A stretch of 64,000 nt of DNA, from assembly GCA_963733935.1 (NCBI GenBank), contig CAVTEQ010000019.1, positions 69,332 through 133,331 of the forward strand, in the 5' to 3' direction. Under the pieces are notes generated by a model. That model saw nothing but the letters and a program-made list of their open reading frames with translations, did not search any database and had not been told where the DNA came from. Below are positions 26,188 through 35,200 of this stretch, in pieces. Numbering within the stretch: position 1 is the first letter of the stretch; each line of letters starts with the position of its first letter. The position numbers were made by a program, and so were the translations under genes. The stretch comes from JAHFUA01 sp963733935 (GTDB lineage: Bacteria; Acidobacteriota; Terriglobia; Terriglobales; Acidobacteriaceae).

Positions 26188-27024
26188 ATGCTGGATGGTG
26201 TCTGCTCTAGACCACTCGCCGTGCTGCTGGCCTGCGCTGCACTGCTTCATCCTGGGAAGCTGTCGGCGGCGCCGGTAGCCGTGCGCCACACCGAGGGCGC
26301 AGTCCACGGCTTTCTCGTACTCCGCACGCTGGAAGGCAACGCCCTCGCCGACGGCGACCTGATCCAGGTCGCGCGTGCTGATCGGGTGACCAGCCAACTG
26401 CAATTCCGTTTCAAGGACGGCTCGCTACACGACGAAACCGCTGTCTATTCGCAGCGTCGTAGCTTCCGACTCCTCAGTTATCACCTGGTGCAGAAGGGCC
26501 CAGCCTTCCCGCATCCGATGGAAGTTTCCATCGACGGTTCCACCGGCCAGGTCACGGTGCGTTACACCGACGACGATGGTAAGGAGAAGGTCGCGAGCGA
26601 ACGCCTCCAACTGCCCCCAGACGTGGCCAACGGCATGATTCTCACGCTGGTGAAGAACGTCGGACCGGGTGAGCCGCGGACGACAGTGTCGATGGTGGCG
26701 GCCACGCCAAAGCCGCGGCTGGTAAAGCTCGTGATTGTTCCCCAAGGCGAGGAGGCGTTCTCGATCGGCGCCTCCAAGCGCAAAGCCACCCATTACGTCC
26801 TGAAAATTGAGATCGGGGGTGTAGCCGGAGTGGTGGCGCCACTGCTGGGGAAGCAGCCCCCAGACATCCACGTCTGGATCCTCAGCGGGGACGCCCCGGC
26901 CTTCGTTAAATTGGAGGGTCCGCTTTACCTGGGCGGTCCGATCTGGCGGATCGAGCTAACGAGTCCAGTCTGGCCGGCCGCAGACTCGAAAGACGTAACC
27001 GGTACCGGCGAAAACAAGCGTTAG
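26188..27024 (+). CDS. secreted hypothetical protein
   Basis: A 278-aa protein with a signal peptide (SRPLAVLLACAALLHPGKLSAAP) and a beta-rich mature region (GFLVLRTLEGNALADGDLIQVA ... SFRLLSYHLVQKGPAFPHPMEVSIDGSTGQVTVRY). A mid-region SIDGSTGQV turn and a late IWRIELTSPVWP are visible. It resembles other acidobacterial periplasmic proteins of unknown function. No partner gene is close. Confidence 0.65.
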   Translation: MLDGVCSRPLAVLLACAALLHPGKLSAAPVAVRHTEGAVHGFLVLRTLEGNALADGDLIQVARADRVTSQLQFRFKDGSLHDETAVYSQRRSFRLLSYHLVQKGPAFPHPMEVSIDGSTGQVTVRYTDDDGKEKVASERLQLPPDVANGMILTLVKNVGPGEPRTTVSMVAATPKPRLVKLVIVPQGEEAFSIGASKRKATHYVLKIEIGGVAGVVAPLLGKQPPDIHVWILSGDAPAFVKLEGPLYLGGPIWRIELTSPVWPAADSKDVTGTGENKR

Positions 27025-27225
27025 CCGGGCTTGGTTACCGTAACCGGGTCGCAGGTTTTTTCACAGGTCGCTATTTCATTCGGAGTGTGCGGGGTTTTGC
27101 TTGTCCTGCTCCTCTTTGAGGTTCCCCGAACTAAGAGTCTCTAACAAAACCTCGAAGTACTCCGCAACGTGCATAAGGAGTGGCACATCCCTCACGCGTA
27201 TTGAGGTGGACTGCTCAAGTGTGAA

Positions 27226-27432
27226 TTAAATTGAGCGTTTTCCGCCCATGGTTGTCGGGTGATCGGCGCAAACATGCGATCTAAACTCTTTGTCGCGCTG
27301 CGACAAGTTCCGCAACATGTCATCGAAAGATTTAGCCGCGGCGGCAGCAGAAGAATCAAACCGCCAGGAGCATTCCGAGCAAGCAAAACCGCAAAAACGG
27401 TCTTCTTCGACCCATACAAGCTTGCGTGGCAT
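27226..27432 (-). CDS. small Cys/His protein, probably zinc-binding
   Basis: A 68-aa protein: MPRKLVWVEEDRFCGFACSECSWRF, then a Lys/Asp-rich helix and KEFRSHVCADHP. The pattern CxxC ... HxCxxH supplies four metal ligands, and the start KLVWVEE...F.GF.CSEC.W.F recurs in small proteins of Acidobacteriota (from memory). It lies in an otherwise gene-free 620-bp gap (27025-27646), which also holds the near-palindrome AACGGT-GT-ACCGTT at about 27524-27537. Confidence 0.55.
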   Translation of the reverse strand: MPRKLVWVEEDRFCGFACSECSWRFDSSAAAAAKSFDDMLRNLSQRDKEFRSHVCADHPTTMGGKRSI

Positions 27433-27646
27433 CCCCCTGTTACACTTGGTTTCTGACAAAGTAGTTCTTTCCCGGCCAGACTGACGACAAGTCCCAGTCT
27501 TGGGATTGCTACGAAACTTCCAGCCGAACGGTGTACCGTTCTGCTTTAGGCCACAGAACCATAAAAAGTGGGACGAGTACACAGTTACATGCCGACCGCA
27601 AAAGGTTGCATCGTGAAAGCTGGGCTTTGGGATTGCGGCGCGGACT

Positions 27647-28318
27647 CTAGTCGTGGAGAACGACATTGAGAAGCGAGCTGTGAACTTGCAGCCCGCCGCC
27701 GTTGTAGTGAACAAAACCCAACTTCCTGAACCTGTTCATGAAAAAGCTGACCCGCGAGCGGGTTGTCCCCACCATTTCTGCCAGGGTCTCCTGACTTATC
27801 TTGGGGACGAGAGTCTCGGGTACGCCTTCCTTGCCAAAACGGGCGAGAAGCAGAAGTATCCGGGCCAGCCGCTTCTCGCTCGAATTGAAGAGCTGGTCAA
27901 CCAAATCCTCTTCGTATCGGATGTTCCGCGCCAGCAAGTACGCCACGAACATGTCGGAGAGCGCGTGTTCCCGGTGAAGCGCTTCCATCATCGCCTTCTT
28001 GTCAATTCGCAGAACGACGCAATCCGTCATGGCAATTGCCGACCCCATGCGGAGAGGCTGGCCCACAAGGCAGCCTTCACCGAAAAAGTCGCCGCCACCT
28101 AATATACCTATGGTCGCTTCCTTGCCATTGTTGGACACGACGCTGAGTCTTACTTTGCCTTGCCGGATATAAAACACGGCATCCGTTGCATCCCCTTGCG
28201 CAAAGATTGCTTGCTTCTTTGAAACCGACAGAATCTTCCTGCCCGCGCCGATGGTGGCGAGGAATGCATCCGGGTCGAAATTGCGTTTCTTCTTCTTAGC
28301 CGCCGCACGGGGAATCAT
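27647..28318 (-). CDS. Crp/Fnr family transcriptional regulator
   Basis: A 223-aa regulator from ATG 28318; upstream in-frame codons are not conserved with its paralogue. The cNMP-like barrel (QAIFAQGDATDAVFYIRQGKVRLSVVS ... FFGEGCLVGQPLRMGSA) is followed by HTH ISQETLAEMVGTTRSRVSFFMNRFRKLGF. The recognition helix lacks the CRP-type Arg-Glu pair, so it should read a different site. The protein is a close paralogue of the one at 30840-31508; the last ~110 residues are nearly identical. It is divergent from a third Crp/Fnr gene. Confidence 0.9.
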   Translation of the reverse strand: MIPRAAAKKKKRNFDPDAFLATIGAGRKILSVSKKQAIFAQGDATDAVFYIRQGKVRLSVVSNNGKEATIGILGGGDFFGEGCLVGQPLRMGSAIAMTDCVVLRIDKKAMMEALHREHALSDMFVAYLLARNIRYEEDLVDQLFNSSEKRLARILLLLARFGKEGVPETLVPKISQETLAEMVGTTRSRVSFFMNRFRKLGFVHYNGGGLQVHSSLLNVVLHD

Positions 28319-28525
28319 ATACGTGCCCCCATTAGCCAATACCACATGCCAATCTGGAGTGTCGGTTGCGCATGCAACGCTACGGGGGAATATTTTTGGT
28401 TGCGCGCACGGGCAACAGTGGAACCAACGCTCTGTATAATTTCCCGCGAAGCACGAACAATCAGTGTCGCTGTTGCCCACACCATAGGGGCGAGTTCACT
28501 CCCGCATCGGGGAGAGTTCTGGTCT

Positions 28526-29275
28526 GTGGCAAGCAAGAACCCGCAAATCGTACAGTCTGGCGAGCGGACGAACGCCGCGGGAAAGCCAGTCAGCAACATA
28601 CTACTTCTATCGTTGCCCGATAGTGACTACAACTCCCTTCGCCCTCATCTTGAGTACGTTAGCTTGCCCAGCCATCGAGTCCTTCACCAGGCAGCGGCAA
28701 GGCTGGAATTTGCGTATTTCCTTAACCGCGGTTTGATTTCTCTTGTGGTGGTAATGAAAGATGGAAAAACCGCCGAGGCCGGTATCGTTGGAAGGGAGGG
28801 TTTTTCAGGGACACCGGCGGCGGTTGGCCTGAACACGAGCCCGCTTCGGGCGGTGGTACAAATCACGGGGGATGGGTTTCGGGTAAAGGTCGCAGCTTTG
28901 CAAAACACTTTCGAATCCAATCCACACCTGCAATTGATGTTGTGCCGCTATGCAGCAGTTCAGGGAATGCAGGTTGCGCAAACCGCCGCGTGTAATCGGC
29001 TGCACGAGATCAAGCATCGCCTGGCGCGGTGGTTGCTCATGGCCCAGGATCGGGTGGATTTAGAGTCGCTACCCATTACCCATGATTTTCTCGCAACCAT
29101 GCTGGGGACAGATCGGACTTCCGTGAGCCTGGCAGCCGCGGTGTTGCAGAAAAAGAAGCTCATCGAGTACACCCGTGGCGCAGTGAAGATCGTGAACCGC
29201 AAGAAACTTGAAGACTCCGCCTGCGAGTGCTACGGGATTACGCAACAGTACAACGGCGAGCTTGGCTTGAAATAA
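28526..29275 (+). CDS. Crp/Fnr family transcriptional regulator
   Basis: A 249-aa protein from GTG 28526 (GGGGAGAG about 11 nt upstream). The frame is open to 28346 but those residues are not family-like. The barrel covers 20-130 (VSLPSHRVLHQAAARLEFAYFLNRGLISLVV). The HTH is THDFLATMLGTDRTSVSLAAAVLQKKKLIEY, so the recognition helix is DRTSVSLA, distinct from the others here. TATAAT is at 28434-28439. No Cys cluster suggests it senses something other than oxygen. Confidence 0.85.
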   Translation: MASKNPQIVQSGERTNAAGKPVSNILLLSLPDSDYNSLRPHLEYVSLPSHRVLHQAAARLEFAYFLNRGLISLVVVMKDGKTAEAGIVGREGFSGTPAAVGLNTSPLRAVVQITGDGFRVKVAALQNTFESNPHLQLMLCRYAAVQGMQVAQTAACNRLHEIKHRLARWLLMAQDRVDLESLPITHDFLATMLGTDRTSVSLAAAVLQKKKLIEYTRGAVKIVNRKKLEDSACECYGITQQYNGELGLK

Positions 29276-29389
29276 ATCGTGCCTCCTCAATCCGGGAACC
29301 GCTACAAACCACGAAACACCCTCGTTCGGGCGCCGGTGACACTGACGGGCTGACGGGTGCGGAAGTCGGCAGAACTTCTTGGCGGTGCG

Positions 29390-30235
29390 CTAGCGATTAG
29401 CCGCTATTACTATCGGTCTGTTGAGTAGGCCCGCCGCTTCAGCAAGGGTCAGGTCATCGGGCACACGGTGGAAGTCACTGTGGTTTTCGGTCTCATGCAC
29501 GCCGATGGTCTTGAAGAGAGCTTTGCCTTTCATGTCCACACCCAAGACAGTCATTTCCCACTGGCCCGGCGCCACCTCTGCCTGCCTGACCTCAAACTTG
29601 CCGCCCTTGTCCAAGTGTCCCAACAGTCCGCCCCCGAATTTCACATCCTCGAGGAACTGGCCATGGAGCGCCGCAAGTCTCCCTTGTTTCGTATCGACCG
29701 TCATCTCACCTTGCATGCCGTGGAAAACCCGGGCTTCCAGGGAAGGCGGCTGATAATTCGGGTTGGGGCGGAAGGTTAGCGTTACGAGGTCTCCCTGACG
29801 GCCCGCGTAGCCGAACACAAATGCATCCGGCAGCATATTGAACAAGCGCGCCCCTTGTGCTGCCCTCTTGTTGCTCGCCTGCTGTAATTTCCGTTGCTCC
29901 TCGGGATGGCTCACGAGACGCTGCATGCGCTGGTTCTCTTTCTGCTCCTGTTTGGCGTCCAGTGGGTGGCCATCCATGGAGAGGAGTCGGCTCAGAGAAC
30001 CACTGTTTGTCTCGAGGATTTCCAGGACCTGTTTCCTCCCGGATTCCTCTTTTTCGAGCCGGTACATCCAGTGACCGTGATCCTCAGCTTGGGATTTCAG
30101 TTCGTTGGTGACCACCTTCCGTGCCAGTTCGTTAGCCGACATTCCCAGTCTCTCGCAATCCGATTGGGGGAGTGCGCTCGATCCCAGCAGAAGGATGGCC
30201 ACTGTGACGGTCCACGTTTTGATCCAGTTATTCAT
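29390..30235 (-). CDS. secreted hypothetical protein (family with 39933-40811)
   Basis: A 281-aa protein from ATG 30235 with a signal peptide (MNNWIKTWTVTVAILLLGSSALPQ). The mature region contains VVTNELKSQAEDHGHWMYRLEKEESGRK, then MLPDAFVFGYAGRQGDLVTLTFRPNPNYQPPSLEARVFHGMQGEM. Near-identical landmarks (MPNAFLYDYDG...LKFRPDPSYKPPNYEARVVHSLAGT) are in the protein at 39933-40811. The shared LRF-P-P-Y pattern suggests an envelope lipid or lipoprotein-related fold, but the function is unknown. Confidence 0.7.
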   Translation of the reverse strand: MNNWIKTWTVTVAILLLGSSALPQSDCERLGMSANELARKVVTNELKSQAEDHGHWMYRLEKEESGRKQVLEILETNSGSLSRLLSMDGHPLDAKQEQKENQRMQRLVSHPEEQRKLQQASNKRAAQGARLFNMLPDAFVFGYAGRQGDLVTLTFRPNPNYQPPSLEARVFHGMQGEMTVDTKQGRLAALHGQFLEDVKFGGGLLGHLDKGGKFEVRQAEVAPGQWEMTVLGVDMKGKALFKTIGVHETENHSDFHRVPDDLTLAEAAGLLNRPIVIAANR

Positions 30236-30445
30236 GGGGCCACTTTTTTCAGTGAGATGAACAGCCCGAACGGCTCGCAGATCCGCATCGCTACCGCAGC
30301 CGTCTGCGTCCCTCACCAAGTCGATCATCGAACAAGCGCACCCAAAAAGCTGGTCAAAATCGCGCACTCTCCCGCGACAGATCCCAAAGGAACGGCTTGC
30401 TTAACCCCTCGCGTGCGGCCACCAGGCCCGGACGGGTACCGGATG

Positions 30446-30461
30446 TGAGCGTTCTTGAACA
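30446..30461 (+). promoter_or_regulatory. Crp/Fnr-like operator, site 5
   Basis: TGAGCG-TTCT-TGAACA followed by GACAG, 133 bp upstream of the DUF3309 gene. Apart from this site, the 359-bp gap 30236-30594 holds nothing recognised. Confidence 0.55.
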
Positions 30462-30594
30462 GACAGCTCAATCCGCGGGTTGGTATTGTTAGTTTGTTCT
30501 CCGTTGCGGCAGTCTCCAAAACAGCGACGGCCGTGAAAAGGCTTCTCTAAGGGCCTGAATACGCCTCACTACGTTGGTTATAGGGAGGAGCGAT

Positions 30595-30750
30595 ATGATC
30601 GCCACGATTTTGATTGTGGTCGTTATTCTGATGTTACTGGGAGTACTCCCTCGCTGGTCGCACAGCCGGAATTGGGGTTATTTCCCAAGCGGTGGCCTGG
30701 GTTTGGTTCTGGTTATTCTGATCGTCCTGGTACTGTTGGGGCGCCTCTAG
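30595..30750 (+). CDS. DUF3309-type small membrane protein
   Basis: A 51-aa protein with GGGAGGAG before the ATG. Two hydrophobic helices flank the conserved loop LPRWSHSRNWGYFPSGGLG, the hallmark of DUF3309. These proteins are short, hydrophobic and often linked to general stress. It lies downstream of operator site 5 and converges with the Crp/Fnr gene at 30840. Confidence 0.8.
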   Translation: MIATILIVVVILMLLGVLPRWSHSRNWGYFPSGGLGLVLVILIVLVLLGRL

Positions 30751-30839
30751 CTGGCTGACGGCCGCTCTCGTCCGGGGTCCTCAGCAAAACCCGTGGCCCT
30801 CGATCGCTTCACCGGTTCGTTGCGGTGGAGTGGCGGCGC

Positions 30840-31508
30840 TCAATCGTGCAGAACAATATTGAGCAGCGAGCTGTGGACCTGCAGACCGCCGCCGTTGTAG
30901 TGGATGAAACCCAATTTCCGGAAGCGGTTCATGAAAAAGCTGACTCGCGAACGAGTGGTACCCACCATTCCGGCCAGGGTCTCCTGACTGATTTTGGGGA
31001 CCACGGTTTCCGGCACACCCTCCTTGCCGAAACGCGCGAGCAGCAGCAGGATGCGGGCCAGCCTCTTTTCGCTGGAATTGAACAACTGGTCGACCAGGTC
31101 CTCTTCGTATCGGATATTCCGCTCCAGCAAATACGCCATGAACAGATCGGAAAACGAGTGTTCGCGGTGAAGGGCATCGATCATCGCCTTCTTGTCGACC
31201 CGCAGCAGCTCGCAATCGGTTAAGGCGGCCGCGGATCCCATGCGCAGAATCTGGCCGGCCAGCGCGCCCTCGCCAAAAAAACTCCCCGCACTCAATATGC
31301 CGATCGTCGCTTCCTTGCCGGCCTTGGATACGACAGTGAGCTTTACCTTGCCTTTTTGAATGTAGAAGACAGCGTCCGCCGCATCGCCTTGCGAGAATAT
31401 CGCTTGCTCTTTCGGAACAGCCAAGGTCTTCCGGCCGGTGCCAATCGTCGCCAGGAAAGTGAGGGGATCGAAATTTCGCTTGTTCTTAGCCACTAGAGAG
31501 GTAGCCAT
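30840..31508 (-). CDS. Crp/Fnr family transcriptional regulator (paralogue of 27647-28318)
   Basis: A 222-aa protein from ATG 31508. Its barrel (QAIFSQGDAADAVFYIQKGKVKLTVVS) and HTH (ISQETLAGMVGTTRSRVSFFMNRFRKLGF) track the upstream paralogue almost residue for residue, as does the C-terminal HYNGGGLQVHSSLLNIVLHD. Both lie on the same strand 2.5 kb apart, consistent with a local duplication. Differences are concentrated in the barrel, so the DNA site is probably shared while the ligand may differ. Confidence 0.9.
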   Translation of the reverse strand: MATSLVAKNKRNFDPLTFLATIGTGRKTLAVPKEQAIFSQGDAADAVFYIQKGKVKLTVVSKAGKEATIGILSAGSFFGEGALAGQILRMGSAAALTDCELLRVDKKAMIDALHREHSFSDLFMAYLLERNIRYEEDLVDQLFNSSEKRLARILLLLARFGKEGVPETVVPKISQETLAGMVGTTRSRVSFFMNRFRKLGFIHYNGGGLQVHSSLLNIVLHD

Positions 31509-31771
31509 AGCGCGGTACCCCCTCAAGAAGGTCTTGGGGCCCGTTTCACCGGCTTCCAGTGTAAAGCTGTTCTGCTCATACGGATGAACTCTCAGCAAGT
31601 CTTAGCGCAACGCAGCCCGCGCATCTCCTTGATAATGCGGTTGGATTGCATGCATACGCATCAGATCGCCGGAATGGTCCCATTCCTCACGGATTTTAGT
31701 TGCAGCATACGATTCGCTGCAGTACGATTGCTTGCTTACGGATACGATTTCCGATGAAAGGAGTACCCGCA

Positions 31772-32083
31772 ATGGGACGCAACGGAAAGAGAAACGGCGG
31801 GCTCCACTACTCCGCAGCGGAGCGGTCGGATGTTCCACAGGGCCGCAAAGGCAAACATCGGAAGGCGGTGGCGGACATTCTGGACGATCTTTCCAAGCTG
31901 AACCCCCAGCAAGCGGTCAAGATCCCGCTGAGCAGTCTGAAGGGCGAGAAGATGCAGAATCTCAGGTCGGCTTTGAACCGCGCCACGCGGGAGAAAAACA
32001 TCCCCGTGGAAACCTCGAGCGACGAGAAACACCTGTACGTTTGGCGCACCGCTCCGCCCAAGAATGCCGCAGCCAACGGCTAG
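31772..32083 (+). CDS. small basic hypothetical protein
   Basis: A 103-aa protein with AAAGGAG before ATG 31772. A basic N-terminus (MGRNGKRNGGLHYSAAERSDVPQGRKGKHRK) is followed by a helical domain VADILDDLSKLNPQQAVKIPLSSLKGEKMQNLRSAL and a short beta segment ending in LYVWRT. The composition suggests nucleic-acid binding. No family is recognised. Confidence 0.55.
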   Translation: MGRNGKRNGGLHYSAAERSDVPQGRKGKHRKAVADILDDLSKLNPQQAVKIPLSSLKGEKMQNLRSALNRATREKNIPVETSSDEKHLYVWRTAPPKNAAANG

Positions 32084-32187
32084 CTGAGCGCACCGGTCTC
32101 AACACCAGCATCTTTGCGGCAGATCCTCAACAAACCGGAGACTCTGCCGCATTTCGGGTGCCAGCGTTTTCAACCCCTGCCATCTCC

Positions 32188-32868
32188 TTAGAACGCGATG
32201 GTGACGGCGATGCCCGGCCCCGGGCGCTCACGGTCGTATATGTAGTACCCATCGTCGGTGTAATCGAGATATACGTCGTCGGTTTCGTACCAGTTCGCGG
32301 GCCAGGTGTCCGGCCACGGATCAACGAATGTGACCCAATAGCCGTCGTACTGGAAGCGCGGATATCCGCCTACGAAGACTAGCGGAAGGCCGGAGATGCG
32401 GAAGAAGTGGTCGCGCCCGAAATACGCCCGGAAGCGCGCATCGGGGACGCGGTAGCCGTTGTAGCCGCCGCGCTGCTGCCAGGTGCGGTGGTCGTTATTC
32501 CACGAACCGGCGCGCGACTGGACGAAACCGCTGCGCACCTGCCCTTGGTGTTGTGGCACGCCACTATGGTGGACGCCCCCATAGGCGGGACCGTTGGGCT
32601 GGACGCCGCCGTGATAGGCGCCGCCATAGCTCGGTTGCGGCTTTGCCTGATGTTGCACAGGTTTGTTAGCCGGTTGTTGATGCGGCTGCTGCGCAGGCTG
32701 CTGATGCGGTTGCTGCGCGTGCGGTTGCTGTGCGGGCTGTTGATGTTGCTGCCCGGCTTGCGATTTTCCCTGCTCCTTACCTTTTTCCTCGTGCTGAGCA
32801 AAAGCAGAAGCAGTGGTTCCCAGAAGCAAGAACAGAATTGCTGTGCTGATAACGCTGGCTCGTTTCAT
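32188..32868 (-). CDS. secreted protein, paralogue of the Gln-rich protein at 22596
   Basis: A 226-aa protein with a signal peptide (MKRASVISTAILFLLLGTTASAFAQ), a shorter Q/P/H-rich linker (repeats of HQQPAQQP) and the same C-terminal domain (DHRTWQQRGGYNGYRVPD ... GYPRFQYDGYWVTFVDPWPDTW). It differs from the paralogue mainly in linker length. A half-matching operator (TGTTCA, 32952-32957) lies about 85 bp upstream. Function is unknown; both copies may be envelope stress proteins. Confidence 0.75.
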   Translation of the reverse strand: MKRASVISTAILFLLLGTTASAFAQHEEKGKEQGKSQAGQQHQQPAQQPHAQQPHQQPAQQPHQQPANKPVQHQAKPQPSYGGAYHGGVQPNGPAYGGVHHSGVPQHQGQVRSGFVQSRAGSWNNDHRTWQQRGGYNGYRVPDARFRAYFGRDHFFRISGLPLVFVGGYPRFQYDGYWVTFVDPWPDTWPANWYETDDVYLDYTDDGYYIYDRERPGPGIAVTIAF

Positions 32869-32985
32869 TTGTCTGTGCTCCTTCTTGAGCGCGAGTGCTC
32901 CGTTGCCACTCAGCGCTTCTTCATCGTGCTAGTCAGGTGCGACTTGGGGCCTGTTCAGCGAACTCCTGGCTGCCACGGCTAAACT

Positions 32986-33165
32986 TTATAACACCAGATC
33001 ATGAAGAAAAGTGCGGTTGGCCTTTTGCTTCTCCGAAGCCGCCAAGCGCCGATCTCGATGCGGATCTGTACGCGGCTGGCCGGTGCTGAGCTCACACCTC
33101 TCTCGCGGCTTAGCGCCACAAGTGGGGCAACGAACAGCCAGGGCTTGTTGCTGATCGGTTTTCAT
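32986..33165 (-). CDS. small zinc-finger protein
   Basis: A 59-aa protein from ATG 33165. VRCPTCGAKPRERCELSTGQPRTDPHRDRR matches a known small zinc-binding pattern (CPxCGAxPxxxC...G....H..R) found in actinobacterial and phage proteins. Four ligands (C, C, C, H) are clear. Likely nucleic-acid or protein binding; the role is unknown. Confidence 0.65.
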   Translation of the reverse strand: MKTDQQQALAVRCPTCGAKPRERCELSTGQPRTDPHRDRRLAASEKQKANRTFLHDLVL

Positions 33166-33374
33166 GGCCACATCATGCGCGGTTGTGCGGCGCCATGCTG
33201 TTCGATTTTGACCAGCGGCGGCCGCACGGGCTTCTCCGATCTCCACGCATCCCGCTTCCTCGCGCCTCGCCTGTTTTCGCCCGGTTTGGGACTTAACAAC
33301 CCGGGCGGTCAATTCTGCTCAGCATTCAGGCTGACGAACCTTCAAGATAGCGGCTGGACAAAGGAGACCTACCG

Positions 33375-34970
33375 ATGAAAGTCCCACGAATACTCCAGGC
33401 GGCGTCCTTAGTGATTATCGGGACGTGCGCTCTCGCCATGCCCCCTCCTCAACAATCCATCTCAAGAGATGAAGCCAGGCAGCGGCTTCAGGGACCGACG
33501 TTCACCTACCGAGTGACGGTAGTCAGCCGCAGCGTGCAGGCAGTGAATTATCGGAACCGCGGCGGAGCCACGCTGCTGGCGTTCAAGGGCACGGATCTGA
33601 TGCCCGCAGCCCACGCCCAAGCCAAGGTGCACAGCAAGAAAGGGTACACCTCGATTGAAGTCGAATTCCACGAAATGGAGAACCCCACGACTTTCGGTAG
33701 AGAGTACCTGGCCTACGTCTTGTGGGCGATTACGCCCGAGGGCCGGTCGGTGAACCTGGGCGAACTAGTGATGGGCGGCAGGAGCAGCAAGCTGGACGTC
33801 ACCACGGAGCTCCAGGCATTTGCATTGATCGTCACCGCGGAACCTTATTTTGCCGTGCGGCGCCCCAGCAATGTGGTGGTACTCGAAAACGAAGTTCGCG
33901 CAGACACGGTGGGAACCACCCAAGCGGTGAATGCCAAATATGAGCTGCTCGAACGGGGCGGCTACATCCCCACCGGCTACAACTTCGACCCGGTGGTCAT
34001 CAATGACAAGTTGCCGCTGGAATACTTTGAGGCGCGCAACGCGCTGCGCATCGCTCAATCGGAGGGAGCCGAGCAGTATGCCAGCGACACCTATCAGCAT
34101 GCGGTCCGCCTGATGAACCAGGCAGATCAATATGCCACCGAAAAGCACGGCGACAAGAAAACGTTTATTTCCGTGTCGAAGGAAGCCACACAGACGGCAG
34201 AAGACGCGCGCGAGATTGCGGTCAAGCGCATAGAAGCGGAGCGCATTGACGCCGAAGCCAGCGCCGCAGCGGCTCGCGAAGCCAGTGCCAAGGCTCAGAC
34301 GATCAGCGCCCAGGCTGACACCGCGGACGCACTGCGCGCGCGTGACGAGGCCGAGCGCCAGAAACTGGCCGCCCAGGCATCCGCTCTGCAGGCGCAACAG
34401 AACGCCGCCGCCGACGCCGAGCGCAATCGCGCAGATGCCGAGCGCAATCGCGCCGACGCCGCAGCGGCCGCTGCCGCCTCCGAGCAAAAACTCCAGCAAG
34501 CGGAGCGGGAACGCGTGGAACTCCGCGCCCGCCTGCTGCAACAATTCAACGCCATCCTGGAGACTCGCGACACCGCTCGCGGGCTGGTGGTTAACATGTC
34601 GGACGTTCTGTTCGATACGGCAAAGCACACCCTGCGCCCGCTGGCGCGCGAGAAGCTGGCCAAGATCAGCGGCATCATGCTCGCCTATCCCGGGCTCAAG
34701 CTGGGAATCGAGGGCAACACCGATAGCGTTGGCGGAGACGTCTACAACCAAGGCCTTTCGGAGAGGCGTGCCGAGTCCGTCCAAAGCTACCTTGCCGAGC
34801 AAGGAGTTCCAGCATCCTCGATGACGGCGAAGGGCTTGGGCAAGACCCAGCCCGTCGCAACCAATAACACGGCCGAAGGCCGTCAACAGAATCGACGCGT
34901 GGAATTGATCGTGTCGGGTGAGGTGATCGGAACCACGATCAGCTCCGTTACACTGCCTGAAATTCGGTAA
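33375..34970 (+). CDS. OmpA-family outer-membrane-associated protein
   Basis: A 531-aa protein. A signal peptide (MKVPRILQAASLVIIGTCALA) is followed by an N-terminal beta domain (about 30-205) and a long Ala/Glu/Arg coiled coil (about 225-395) with the repeat AERNRAD. The C-terminal OmpA peptidoglycan-binding domain (about 405-515) has SDVLFDTAKHTLRPLAREKL, GNTDSVGGDVYNQGLSERRAESV and AKGLGKTQPVATNNTAEGRQQNRRVE. It likely tethers the envelope to peptidoglycan. The terminator at 35003-35041 follows. The upstream gap includes AT-poor sequence with no clear promoter. Confidence 0.9.
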   Translation: MKVPRILQAASLVIIGTCALAMPPPQQSISRDEARQRLQGPTFTYRVTVVSRSVQAVNYRNRGGATLLAFKGTDLMPAAHAQAKVHSKKGYTSIEVEFHEMENPTTFGREYLAYVLWAITPEGRSVNLGELVMGGRSSKLDVTTELQAFALIVTAEPYFAVRRPSNVVVLENEVRADTVGTTQAVNAKYELLERGGYIPTGYNFDPVVINDKLPLEYFEARNALRIAQSEGAEQYASDTYQHAVRLMNQADQYATEKHGDKKTFISVSKEATQTAEDAREIAVKRIEAERIDAEASAAAAREASAKAQTISAQADTADALRARDEAERQKLAAQASALQAQQNAAADAERNRADAERNRADAAAAAAASEQKLQQAERERVELRARLLQQFNAILETRDTARGLVVNMSDVLFDTAKHTLRPLAREKLAKISGIMLAYPGLKLGIEGNTDSVGGDVYNQGLSERRAESVQSYLAEQGVPASSMTAKGLGKTQPVATNNTAEGRQQNRRVELIVSGEVIGTTISSVTLPEIR

Positions 34971-34979
34971 TCGAAGCGC

Positions 34980-35049
34980 AACCACGCCTCGGTAATCGCA
35001 CTGTAGAGCCGGTCTTTAGCGGACCGGCTCTACGTTTCTTTGCCCTCTA
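34980..35049 (+). repeat. dispersed intergenic repeat, copy 1
   Basis: AACCACGCCTCGGTAATCGCAC (22 nt) is repeated with one mismatch at 37887-37908. In both copies a hairpin of different sequence follows, and then a T-rich string ending GCCCTCTA. Here the hairpin is the terminator at 35003. Confidence 0.6.
35003..35041 (+). terminator. intrinsic terminator of the OmpA-like gene
   Basis: GTAGAGCCGGTC (35003-35014) pairs perfectly over 12 bp with GACCGGCTCTAC (35022-35033), with a 7-nt loop and GTTTCTTT after it. Confidence 0.8.
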
Positions 35050-35200
35050 ACAGGCTGCTGAAAAACTCACGCGAGCGGAACAAAACCAGGATTCCTCGGG
35101 TCTGAAGCCCCTCGGAATGACAAAAATAAAGGGCTGTTACGGCGCGGCTGAAGCCGCGCCCCTTCAAAACAAGCACCACCTGGAGTTTTTCCGCAGCCTC

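Noticed and set aside
21521..31508. Oxygen-sensing FNR role for the Crp/Fnr proteins
   Set aside because: None of the four has the N-terminal Cys cluster needed to bind an iron-sulfur centre.
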